A DNA stretch of 64,000 nucleotides from Aedes albopictus (Eukaryota > Arthropoda > Insecta > Diptera > Culicidae): assembly GCF_035046485.1 (NCBI RefSeq), contig NC_085137.1, forward strand, positions 134,978,703-135,042,702. The letters run 5' to 3'. Position numbers and translations under genes: made by a program. Shown here in pieces: positions 34,483-44,845 of the stretch (the first letter of the stretch is position 1; the number at the start of each line of letters is the position of its first letter). A model generated the notes under the pieces. It worked only from the letters and a program-made list of their open reading frames with translations, ran no database searches and was not told the origin of the DNA.

Positions 34483-35349
34483 CCGTCAAGGTGCCATTCA
34501 CCATGGGGGCTCCATTCACCGTGTGCCTGCGAATATTTTTTCATTATTTCCATATTATGAATGAATGATATGACAATTTCCCTTCAATTTCACCAATACA
34601 ACACTAATGTATTGTTACCATGTCAAAACGCTCATTAGAAACATTTAAAAGTATCATTTTGACGCTAAAGTGTGTTTACATGAAGCTGGGTTCTGCTCGT
34701 TCACTGCATTCATAGTGAAAAAACGAAAACTGCGCTAAGGTGATTTAAGCGATAAACTAAATCTAGTAACGTTTTATTCCACCAAGAAGCAATTAAATTC
34801 ACATATCAGGTATGTAGTTTGCATTACCGAAGTAAGTTTAACAAGAAAGTACGATCACTCGTACTTTTTAATTGAAACAAAAGGGCACGGTAAATTGGTA
34901 CCCTAAAAATCAATGGTCTCCATTCACCGTGCCCCATATTGTTGCATATATCTAGAAAAAATCGAAAATTTGAACATTCGTTTTTCTAATAAAATCTTGC
35001 AAGTTATTACTTGAAATGAATTTAAACGATGAAAATTCCCTTGGCTGGGTTGTTTTGATCATTTTTAAACAAAGTAGAATACAATTTCTCATACACGGTG
35101 AATGGGTCCCTACTACCACGGTAAATGGTGACCTACCACGGAATTAGGCGACCTTATTACCCTTTACTAATTGTACTATATCACCAAATTTTGTGAAAAA
35201 TTGTCTACTTCTGTGGATATTGCTTTAATTTTAACCTATAATGAAGGCAATTAAAAGCGGCACCAACAATGTTTATAAGACTGGTGTCAAATGACAGCCC
35301 TTATTTGCCCCGAATCCTCTTAGATCCACGGTGAATGGTGCCTTGACGG
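34483..35349. mobile_element. 867-bp TIR element in a TA site, absent from copy A
   Basis: The termini CCGTCAAGGTGCCATTCACC and (inward from the right) CCGTCAAGGCACCATTCACC are each flanked by TA (34481-34482, 35350-35351). Variants of CCATTCACCGTG recur inside in both orientations (34501, 34919, 35093, 35120), like subterminal binding sites. Copy A reads through this point (about 737) without the insert. No transposase is present. Confidence 0.88.
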
Positions 35350-35599
35350 TATATCAGTTTTTTAACTATATTTACATAACATATCAAAAAAATTAGAAAC
35401 TTTCTTCAAATTTTGTGCTCATATACGCATGGAATGACCATGCGTCTCCAACACTTTAAAAATTCCGTTTGTTTTATTATTTTCATTTAAATATATACAG
35501 CGATGGGCTACGGGGTGAACTATAGCTAGTAAAAAAATACCAGCGAAATCGCCTGCTACAGAGTGATAATCATCCCAGAATTGCTTCAGGCATTTTCTT

Positions 35600-36085
35600 C
35601 ATAAGTTACCTCTGAACTCCTCCATTTTCCTACAGATTTTCCTACAGAAGTTGCTTCCAAGATTTCGCCTAGAGTTTATTTTAAGCTCCTTCTGAAATTC
35701 CTCCAGAAGTGCCATGAGAGATTGATCTAAGAGTTCTTTCTAAGATTTCTCCACAGGTTCATCCGGGGCTTCCATAGGAGTTCCGCCTGGAACAACCCTA
35801 GCAGTTTCTTCTGGTGTTCCTCCAGGAATTAATTCTGGGAATCCACAAGAAGTTTCTTCTTGGATTCGTCAAGGAGTTTCTTAGAGTTTATTTTTTTTTA
35901 GTGAATTTCTCCAGCAGTTCCTTCTGGTAATGCTACAAAAGTTTCTTCTGTGATTTTTCAAAAAGTTCATTCTGAGATTGTAAGGAGTTTCCTAGAGCCT
36001 TTCTTGGATTCCTCCAAAAGCTACTTCGACGATTTCCTCGGGAATTCTTTTTGACCAGAACTTGCTTCTGGGATTTATCCAAGAA
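35600..36085 (-). repeat. 12-bp-unit array in copy B
   Basis: This is the counterpart of 1000-1580. Confidence 0.65.
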
Positions 36086-37028
36086 TTCCATAAGTGGTAC
36101 TTAGGTAGGACCACGCATAATTTGCGAACGGAATGTCCGTTTTGATCATAATATAAGAGCTGTCAACAAGAATGGATGTGAAAACTGGAGAAACTATAAC
36201 ATGGAACGAAAAAAAAAACGCTGTGAGCAAGACAAAGTTTGTTTTTTGATAAACCCTGAAAATATCAACAAAGGCATTACTGGCAATGTCCCTGTCCCTG
36301 GAGCCTGGATGTAATCCTGGAGAATTTTCTAGAAATTTTAAGGAGATTTCTTGCTTATTTAAAAAAAATCCAGCAAGAATGTCCCTACCGGAATAATTCT
36401 GAATTAGGCGCAAAATTTCAGTCATTTTCTTCTGGATGTACTAGTATAGGGGGCGGGCGCAAGTATTTGGAAACCTTGAATAACCAGCTCTGATTTTACC
36501 ATGACAGCACTATTTGGCATGGTACGATGAAAAAAGTAAAATTTATGCTTTTTACTAAAACGCCTCACAATGGCTCAAAAAATCCGGTTAACGAATGTGA
36601 CTGTATCTAGAACAAATCAGCATGTATGACCTGCGTTTTTGCCAACCTCCGCTAAACTGAATGAACTACTTTTCTCACACTTATCCATAATGGATACGAG
36701 CACGAACACGTGTTGTACACAAGTTCCTCCAATCGTTCATGCATTCCCACACATTTCATCGGACTGGTTGGCGCGGCAGCGCATTCAACCGAATTGATCT
36801 GGTGCAGCAACGAGTCGAGTCGGTCGAGTGACACAAGAATAACAGCTCCACCGAACGAACATATGGGACAAGTTCCGTTTGTAATCGTCTGTCTACGCTG
36901 CACAGCGGCACGGCTAGCTATTTCAAGGGAACTTCGGACTGAAATTGCACCAGTCACCGTCGCTCCTCTGTTTTTTCCAATCCGTCACCGACCTCACACC
37001 CGTGTGATACCTTGCTTTCAGAAGTTCA

Positions 37029-37990
37029 TTGCATAATCCCGACTCGGTTGGTAGCCATCATCGCTCATCCCCACCGCACCGCGCACAACACCAATTCGTC
37101 ATTAATGATCGCTAGAGTTATTTAGAAGGGGCGCGAACGCCATCAAAGGTTGAGAGTTTTTGGAGCGCGTAGGTGTACGACAACGGCAACGACGCAACCC
37201 GAATGGCAATCCTCCGGCAGGCAAAAACAAAAACGTGACCAAAATAAACTTCCTGCTCGACTGTTTTGGCGCCCAACCGGGCCGCGGTTTTACGTTTTCG
37301 GAAAATGTGAATGGGCAATTTGGAGTTGCACGCCGGCTCCCGTGCCGGCCGGTTGGTGAAAGAAGAATCCATCACTTCAATCATCGGAAACTCATCTTTT
37401 CCGATGGAATTTCGAAATAGGAGTCAGAATCTTCGGGCTGGATTGCGAAACTAAAAAAACTTCTTGGCGATTAGCTTCGTTTATTGGATCGCTGTTAGAA
37501 ACACCACCCCCTGGATTGTGAGACACGTACACAATAGCCAATTTGCATACGAGTTCCATTTTGGTCTAGCCGTGCGACTACGGTGTCCAGCGAGTACATG
37601 TATTGTTACTGTGCAGCAAAGGTTTTTCATTCATACGGTTTATTCAAATTATAATCCTACGCTATTTGCTACATCCTGTGCACCGAGCTGTGCTGTGATC
37701 GCTATGAAACCATGGCTAATAAAGTGGAGTTATACATATTTCCAAAGTATATTAATAATCCGATAACAATAAAGAAATGGCTGTATGCGGGGGTGGAACT
37801 CATACAAATGAACAGATTCGGAAATAGTCTAGCAGTTTGGGGTTTTTGTACGTCAGTCAGGAGATAGCGAGTTTGATTTGACCTTGAATTGCACTTAAAA
37901 CATCATTTAAGATTTCTTCGAGACTTCTTGCATAAGTATTTCCAGGAAATCAGGAACAAGTGACAGTAGTAATTCGTTTACACACTGTAA
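37029..37990. other. Unique GC-rich then AT-rich DNA
   Basis: 37110-37420 is GC-rich and open in three frames at once (37118-37384 minus, 37150-37359 and 37160-37420 plus), a pattern expected from composition and not from one true gene. A 100-aa plus frame (37464-37766) follows, with no domain I recognise. Host exon, promoter or UTR is possible. Confidence 0.35.
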
Positions 37991-37993
37991 AAA

Positions 37994-38431
37994 CTTATAA
38001 TTAGAAGGCACAGAATATTGCTAACTGACAATAAGTGAAAAAAAAACGCGTTCTGGTGGGAATCGAACCCACGACTCCGTATTTGCTAGACCGACGCTTT
38101 AACCATCTGAACCACATAACAGGTAACGATTCTGCGGAATAGAAAGCCAAACTGACTCCGAATGACACAAAATACCCATTAACTAAAAGTGAGAACGAAT
38201 TGTAAATTTGTGATTTGTGAAAAATGAAATGTTCATGGCGTGGGCTCAAAGTCAGTTTGGCTTTCTATTCCGCAGAATCGTTACCTGTTATGTGGCTCAG
38301 TTGGTTAAAGCGCCGGTCTAGCGAATACGGAGTCGTGGGTTCAAATCCCACCAGTACGCGATTTTTTTTATCACAAATTAATCTCTCAATTTGTCAGTTA
38401 GCAACATTATGTGCCTTCTTATTAATTACAA
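37994..38431. mobile_element. tRNA-like fold-back element, copy 3 (longest)
   Basis: The arms 37994-38156 and 38251-38431 mirror each other. Each holds a tRNA-like unit with A box (minus: TGGTTCAGATGG; plus: TGGCTCAGTTGG) and B box (GGGTTCGATTCC; GGGTTCAAATCC), facing outward. Inside lie GTAACGATTCTGCGGAATAG and GCCAAACTGAC blocks; outside lie GCTAACTGAC and TTAGAAGGCAC blocks, all in both arms. The spacer is 94 bp. The anticodon and acceptor stems do not pair well, so these are tRNA-derived promoters and not tRNA genes. Confidence 0.88.
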
Positions 38432-40145
38432 GATTTTCCAGTATGCTTCAGACATACCAACAAATCTGGTAAATGCCAGTAATGGGCAATATATAACATT
38501 GTCCTCCATTCCTCCATTCCGTGTTTTTATTTTTGAATGTTGATTTCCAAATGAATAAAACATTCGAAACATCGATATTATTTTGACTTATACTCAAACA
38601 TTGATAGCTATGAGCTGAATGTCCACATAAACATTTACCTTGCCAGGCGTACTCACGATGATGTTTCCGTTTCAAAACATCATCGGTTTCACATTCATCG
38701 ATACTCGATCATCATTGAATACAATTCCTATGCCCATGTTGAGACGCAAACTAAATCTCGACAATGACCAACAACCTCGCGCTTCGAAAGAGGTCACTCG
38801 AGAGCCAATTAAGCCATAACAAAAGCCACTTGAGCTACATTTCGTGATTCCGCGTGGGTGCCTCTAAGTACGGTTCAAATCAGACACGCTTCGGACGATG
38901 CGATGCCTTGACGTATCTGCAGCACCACGCCGGTTGAGTTCAACTGCACCCTCAGGCATGCTTCAGGTCATAAATGATGTTATCGGTCACATAATGAAAG
39001 AAATGATTCCACCCTGACAATGATGGCAACAAATCAGTGGTTGAAATTCACGAGCTCGCTCACTACTCACTGATGATAGTAATCTCGGTCCGGGAACAAC
39101 CAACGAATGGGTACAAGTGCTCGGCGACTTGGCATTTCGAATCCACGTTGCATTCGCGGGATTCTTTGGAATATCTCCGACGACGAACGCGCTCCACCAC
39201 CGCACCGGTTGCTACAAAACTGAGAGCACGCAGATCACTATCAACGGATGACTAACAACTGACCCGGGGGCAATACAATGCAATGCAGGTACCAATCTTT
39301 ACCTCGTCTGTGTTACCACAATCAAGCGCAAAGAAAGCATAAAAACCAGCAATTTCGCGCATGGGGCAAACCACGAGCTCTCGAAGCGAGGGCGAGGGCG
39401 CGCGAGCGAAAGGCTCCACCACCGTAGCCCACAAGTTCCGAACAGATTTCGCAGAAAATACACGCTTTCCGAAGAAAAGAACGCAACTAAAAGCGAAAAT
39501 CCCGTTAGGTCCTACCCGGACCCGCGTCCGGGAACTCGGCTGGCGATGCCAACTCTATGATACTCTTTATGTAGTGCTTTTTCATACATGTTTTTCGCCA
39601 ACAACCTGACGGCTGAGGGCAAATTTGCGAACAAATCTGCAAACCTGTTCTTCGGCTGCTGCCTTGCTGCTTTTGTGAGTTCTGTCTGTCTGACGACCGA
39701 AGCGAGGGCGCCGGAGAGCTTTCCATAATGATATGCAAAAGCACAAGGGCACTAAATCATAGAGGACTTGCTCGCCGCGTCGCAGTCTTTCATGGTCGGT
39801 CGTCCTCCTCTCGATATTCATGGGTGGTACACTAAAACCCTGCGTCATCGTTCAGCCATCTCGAAATAATTATGGGTTCTCGCCGGCGTCGTCGTCGTCT
39901 TCACAGCTGGATGGTGTTCGCTCCTCATCTTGCCGAAATGGGACGGGTCACGATTTTGCATTGTCAAACACATGTCGCTCGATTTTGCAATCCCCGATGT
40001 TCCGGACTGTCGACATGCCCTCGAACATGTGCAAAATGGGGAAAGGTCGGATTGCGAATGTTTTTCTCTGGAAGCAGTATAGGTCGGAGCATTCAAATGA
40101 ATGGGCGACAATGCGTGCGCAGGGCTGGTAGCGGCTACTGTATTG
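38432..40145. other. Long unique GC-rich block; possible host regulatory/exonic DNA
   Basis: 38800-40140 lacks repeats and has high CpG content. Overlapping frames of 70-103 aa occur on both strands (39361-39609, 39582-39848, 39820-40131, 39872-40162), none with a domain or a clear splice architecture. 39890-39900 encodes an arginine run in one frame only because of CGTCGTCGT repeats. It is the best candidate in the window for functional non-TE DNA besides 18.7-20.0 kb and 59.6-61.7 kb. Confidence 0.35.
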
Positions 40146-40380
40146 GAGAAATTTCTAAATGAATTCCTTGAAAAATTCAGAGAGTAGAGAAAATTCTAGA
40201 GGTATCCGTGAAGGAAATCCAGTAGATATTTCTGATAAAATACATAGTGTAATATCTGGAGAAATTCTTGAAGGAGTAACTGCATAAAATTCTGCATCAA
40301 TCACTACAGGTGTTCCTGCTAGAACGATTAGAAGAAATCATGCAGAAAGAATCTCTGAAGAAATCCTTGATGACACTCAT
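40146..40380 (+). repeat. Short 12-bp-unit array
   Basis: GAAATTCTTGAAGGAG/GAATCTCTGAAGAAATCC units occur, then unique AT-rich DNA to 40667 with no recognisable feature. Confidence 0.6.
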
Positions 40381-40799
40381 TGTTTCCATATTCTAAATCA
40401 GCATGCCAAACTAGAACGAAATCCAAATTTTCATGAATTAGAAAAACCTATTTAAAAATCAATTTGATGTTTGTATGGAAGCGATTTGATGAATCACCCT
40501 CGTCGGATTTTGCACTAGGCACAGCTGTCAAAAGGTGATTTCGAAAGATCTTTTGAAATTGATTTTAGGTATAAAAATAAATGTCTAAAAATCTAAAAAA
40601 AGACATAGTGTTTCAGAAAAAGGTGCTCTTTTGTATGAAATTAAAAACTCAAAAAAAAAAACAAATTAATCCACCTAGTGGTGATAGCGCCTTTCTCGTT
40701 GAAAATGTTCTCACGATCTTTCCGTCGACGTAAGCCAAATCTGAATCCTGATACTTTATAGGCAAAGCAAGCATTTTATAAAAGCCATCATTGAACTGA

Positions 40800-42200
40800 C
40801 TCACTTTCGGTGACTTTCGGTGGGGTACCCCAAACTGGTTCCGGAGCACTACCGGGTCTCCCAAATATAGTCTAAGACTATTGCATTGCTAATGTTCATT
40901 AGATTACCTAAACAACACGATTTGATGTATCGTCTGCATGGGTATGGATCACTTTTGCATTTTACCACTTCCAGTGGGACACCCAGAACCAGTTCCGGGG
41001 TTGTACCGATTGTTCCTGATGTGGTCTTAGACTAGCTCCAAGCAAAGTGTTTGTAAATTTTCATAAAAAGTCGCGAATTGATGTAGCGCATGCATGAGTG
41101 TGGCTCATTTTTTTATTTCGCCAGTTCCGGCGAATACTCGAAACTTGTTTCGGAAAACTACCGGTAGTCTTAAATATGGCCTGAGACTATTTTCTTTCTA
41201 ACCGTTCTTCGCGTTATCGAATAAGACGTTATTTAATATGCTGCGTGTAAACGTTTGGTTCCATTCTACATTTGACCACTTCCGGTTAGTCACCTGGAAC
41301 CGGTTTCGAAACACTATTGGTTTTCCAAAGTATGGTCTATGATTTTTTCTTGTTAACCGTTCATCAGGTTACCCAAAACAGTCATTTAATGTGTCACATT
41401 CATGGGTTGGTTCTCCTTTACGTTTGACCTTTTTCTATGGAACATCCGTAATCGGTTGCGGAATACTACCGATAGTCCTAAATATGATCGGAAACTATTT
41501 TTTGCTAATTCAGGATACTTAAAAAGCCACGACTTGATGTGTCGCATGCATGGGTTGGGTATGGTTCACTTTTATATTTGCTTACTTTCGGCGGGGCACC
41601 CGGAATGGATTCCGGAACAGTACCGGTAGTTTCTGATGTTGTCTGATTTTCTTGCTAACCGTTCATCAGGTTATCGAAAACAACAGATTTGATGTGTCGC
41701 ATGCACGGGTTTGGTTCACTTTCATATTTGGCCATTTCCGGCGGGACACCCGGAACCGATTCCGGATCACTACCGATTCAGTTATGTTCTGAGAATATTT
41801 TCCTGCTTACTGTTCATAAGGTTATCGAAAAAGCTGCGGTTTGATATGTCGCATGCATGGGTTTAGTTCACTTTTATGTTTGGACACTTCCGGCGGGACA
41901 CCAGGAACCGGTTCCGTAACAAAACCGGTTCACATGAGGTCTGAGACCATTTTCCTGCCTACCGTTCGTCAGGTTATCAAAAAAGCCGTGGTTTGATGTG
42001 TCACATGCATGGGTTTAGTTCACTTTTAAGTTTGGCCACTTCCGGCGGGACACCCGGAACCGATTCCGTGACACTACCGGTTCAGATATGGTCTGAGACC
42101 ATTTTCATGGTTACCATTCATCAAGTTATCGAAAATGCCGTAGTTTGATGTGTCGTATGGATGGGTTTGTAGCGTTTTCATATCTGGCCCCTTCCTGGGA
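40800..42200 (+). repeat. Tandem array, nine ~152-bp units
   Basis: The anchor TTGATGTGTCGCATGCATGG and variants starts at about 40921, 41076, 41231, 41384, 41532, 41687, 41840, 41991 and 42143, giving steps of 155, 155, 153, 148, 155, 153, 151 and 152 bp. Each unit also has CACTTCCGGCGGGACACC, GGAACCGGTTCCGGAACA and CCGTTCATCAGGTTATCGAA. Later units (41687 onward) are more alike than the first four, suggesting recent expansion at the right side. Confidence 0.95.
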
Positions 42201-42361
42201 TACCGGTCCGGAACACCTAAATGGCCATAACTCCGGAACGGCTGGACCGATCCGAACCATTTTCAATAGGAAACAATGAGACCAGATTCTGCGTCGAATG
42301 AACCGTTGGTCATTAAAATTGGTTGAGGTTTACTGCCAAAAAGTGATGTGAGTTTATTTGT

Positions 42362-42385
42362 ACACACACATACACACACACAGAC
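42362..42385. repeat. CA microsatellite
   Basis: Imperfect (CA)n interrupted by ATA. Confidence 0.9.
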
Positions 42386-42524
42386 ATCACCTCAATTCGT
42401 CGATCTGAGTTGATTGGTATATGTGACTCGACCCTCCGGGCCTTCTATCAAAAAGTCATTATTAGAGTGAACATATAGCCTTTCCAGTACACTTAGTGTA
42501 CGAGAAAGGCAAAAACAACGAGGT

Positions 42525-43733
42525 ATCCCAGTAAGATTTTTTGAAGGGAATCCCTAGAGAAATTCTTAATGAATTTCCTGGAGGTATTTTCGAAGAACTC
42601 CCAAATAGTGGAACCATTGGAAAACTTCTTAAACTCACCTGAAGGAATTTTGGGACATTGGAATATATTCAAAAAGAAATGTCTAGTGAAATTGCGGAAG
42701 GAATTGCTAGAAGAAACCTAGTGCATTCCAAAAATAATTCCAGGAGGAATCCCTGGGAGAATTCCGAATGAGTCTTCTCTGGGTGAATTCCTGGAGAAAT
42801 GTCCAAAAAATCTATGGAGGAATTATTGTAACAATTTCTGATGAAATTCCTGTGAATACTCCATGGGAAACTGCTGGAGGGATTCCCGATAAAATCCCTG
42901 GAAAACTTTTAGGCAGTTTCTTGAAGAAATTTCTTGAGAAATCCCTACATGAATATCAGAAATACTGTAAGGAATAATAGGATAAGTCCTAATACAATCG
43001 TTGAAGAAAACCCTTGAGGCAATTCAGGGAAACTTTTGAAGGAATAACTTGACAATATTTTGGAAGAATCCCTGAAAGATTTTCTAAAAGAACACCCTCA
43101 AGTCATCCCTGAAATAACTCCTAGAGGAATCTCTGAAGGATATCTTTAAAGGAATCCATAGATAACTTGTTGGATTAAAAAAAAACCTCAAGATATATTC
43201 CTGAAAGAATCGATGGACGAATTTCTGAAGATATTATTTTGCAGGAGCTTGTAGGAATTTGCGAATGGATTCATGAACAAATCCGTGCAATAATATCTAA
43301 AGGATTTTTCGGAGAAAAATGTGAAAAAAAACTCCTGGATCACTTCTTAGAGAATTTGGCTCCTGTATGCATTCTTCTAAAATTATCTCAAACAATTCCA
43401 TTACGAATCACTTGAGAAATCCTTGAAGTAATTAAAAAAAAGGCTTCAGATATTCCTTAGTTGATGATAGAATGATTTTTCATATTCCTGAAGGAATCGC
43501 TGAATAATTTTTTGAAGAGAATCCGAGATGAATTTCTGAAAGAATCAATAAAGGGATTCTTGGGGCAATCTCTGGAAGAACTCCCGGAGCATTTCCTGGA
43601 GGAATTACTGAAAAAAACTATGGAGGAGTTCCCGGAGAAAGCCATGGAGGAATTTCTGAAGAAATTCATGGAGAAATTCCAGGACGAATTCCTAGAATAA
43701 TGCCTGAAGGTACGCCGCCTAAAGGAATCCTAG
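42525..43733 (+). repeat. 12-bp-unit array, forward
   Basis: Good phasing occurs near 43510-43700 (GAATTTCTGAAG, GAACTCCCGGAG, GAGTTCCCGGAG). The plus frame 43512-43700 reads E-F-L-E/K-like repeats. It is continuous with the array at 44846 across the inserted 43734-44840 element. Confidence 0.8.
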
Positions 43734-44840
43734 CCCAGTAAACATTTTGGTCTGTATAATTTTTGTTATACACTACTATATAAGAACCTACTCCATCGTA
43801 TAAACTGCACAAAACTGCTATATACGTACCAAAGTGGAGGCCATATAATACTTCAGACGTTGTTTCGCGATTTCATATAATCATCATTACGATGTCCCAA
43901 ATAATCGATCGAAAGAATAAAATACGACTTCGGGTGATATGTAATACGATGTCCGAAATTAGCTATAAAAAAAGTTGACATCTAGCCTATTACACGGCAC
44001 CTCGAGATTGTGAGTTTAAGCCCATACCATTGTACTAACTGATCTGCCTTGAGCAGAGCACAAGTTTTGGCAAATATTAACTAAAGCTTTCTAAACCACC
44101 CTTGAAACTTGTCTTTGCCTTCCTACATGATCGCTGATATGGAGAATGGGCTGCATTTTTTTTCTAAGTCATTGCGATTTCATTTATCACAATGCTGTAC
44201 TGATATATAGTATAACTAACGATGAGTTGTCAAATTATATACAACTCGTAGCGAGTTGGATTTGCACTCATTACGACATGTTTTGTTTACAACATTAGTC
44301 CCGCATCGAGTGTACGTTTCGACGACGACGGCGTCGTCGTCGTCGCGGGTAAAGTTTACTGCCCATGTAAGAATATTTGTGAGACAAATTTGTCATTTAT
44401 GTCTTGCTTCGGTAACTATTAACACTCCCAAAGATTGCCCGAATATCATTATTGGTAGACAGAATGTTTCCAGTCCCAAAACATTATCAGCGGCCAGGCG
44501 GTGATGAGCAAGGCAAGTGGGATGTTTTTTTTTTTTCATTTTGCATCCAACACCATCCAGTCACCGAAATTAATAAGGTCATTACGATTCCCAACCAAAC
44601 TTTACTATCATTATATATGACTGGTAAGCGTATGCAAACAGTGACGACTTCAATTAGCGCTATTTATGACTTGCTTTATACACAACAAACTTACTCTAAA
44701 ATCAATCGCAGTAACGATTTATATACAATTGGACTTGATATTTATTATCACAAGACACAACGGTTTTTACGACTTTGATTTCTGACAGCGAGATATACGA
44801 TTTGGAATGCACTTCCCATTACGATCTGTGGTTTACTGGG
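43734..44840. mobile_element. 1107-bp element with CCCAGTAAAC termini inserted in array
   Basis: The inverted ends are CCCAGTAAAC (43734-43743) and GTTTACTGGG (44831-44840). The motif CATTACGAT recurs at 43886, 44580 and 44817. Internally a near-palindrome GACGACGACGGCGTCGTCGTC occurs at about 44321. Short frames 44256-44504 and 44452-44778 lack domains. The target duplication is unclear. Confidence 0.72.
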
Positions 44841-44845
44841 AGAGC

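Larger units (their letters stand above)
34065..37028 (+). repeat. Segmental duplication, copy B
   Basis: This is paralogous to 153-3113 in direct orientation. It lacks the insertions at 370-541 and 1880-2477, and carries its own insertion (34483-35349). A deletion of about 100 bp relative to copy A is visible near 36045. Confidence 0.93.
40668..42515. mobile_element. Element with internal ~152-bp tandem repeats and a terminal hairpin
   Basis: The left end CCACCTAGTGGTGATAGCGC followed by GCCTTTCTCG (40689-40698) pairs with CGAGAAAGGC at 42501-42510. The right end is also a self-complementary hairpin (CCTTTCCAGTACAC..GTGTACGAGAAAGG, 42479-42509). Most of the body is a tandem array (see the separate entry). 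After the array, 42220-42480 holds CCATAACTCCGGAACGGC and a CA microsatellite. No coding frame was found; the mobilisation class is unknown to me. Confidence 0.75.

Noticed and set aside
37118..37420. Protein gene in the GC-rich block
   Set aside because: Three frames on both strands are open simultaneously, as expected from composition; no domain in any.
38286..38360. Functional tRNA gene
   Set aside because: A and B boxes are good but the acceptor and anticodon stems do not pair, and the unit is mirrored in a fold-back repeat.
39872..40162. Arginine-rich (R6) nuclear protein
   Set aside because: The arginine run comes from a CGTCGTCGT microsatellite; overlapping frames on both strands are equally open.
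40800..42200. CRISPR array
   Set aside because: Units are about 152 bp with no constant short repeat and unique spacers; the genome is eukaryotic.
44256..44778. Transposase in the 1107-bp CCCAGTAAAC element
   Set aside because: Frames of 82 and 108 aa overlap, with no catalytic motif or DNA-binding domain.
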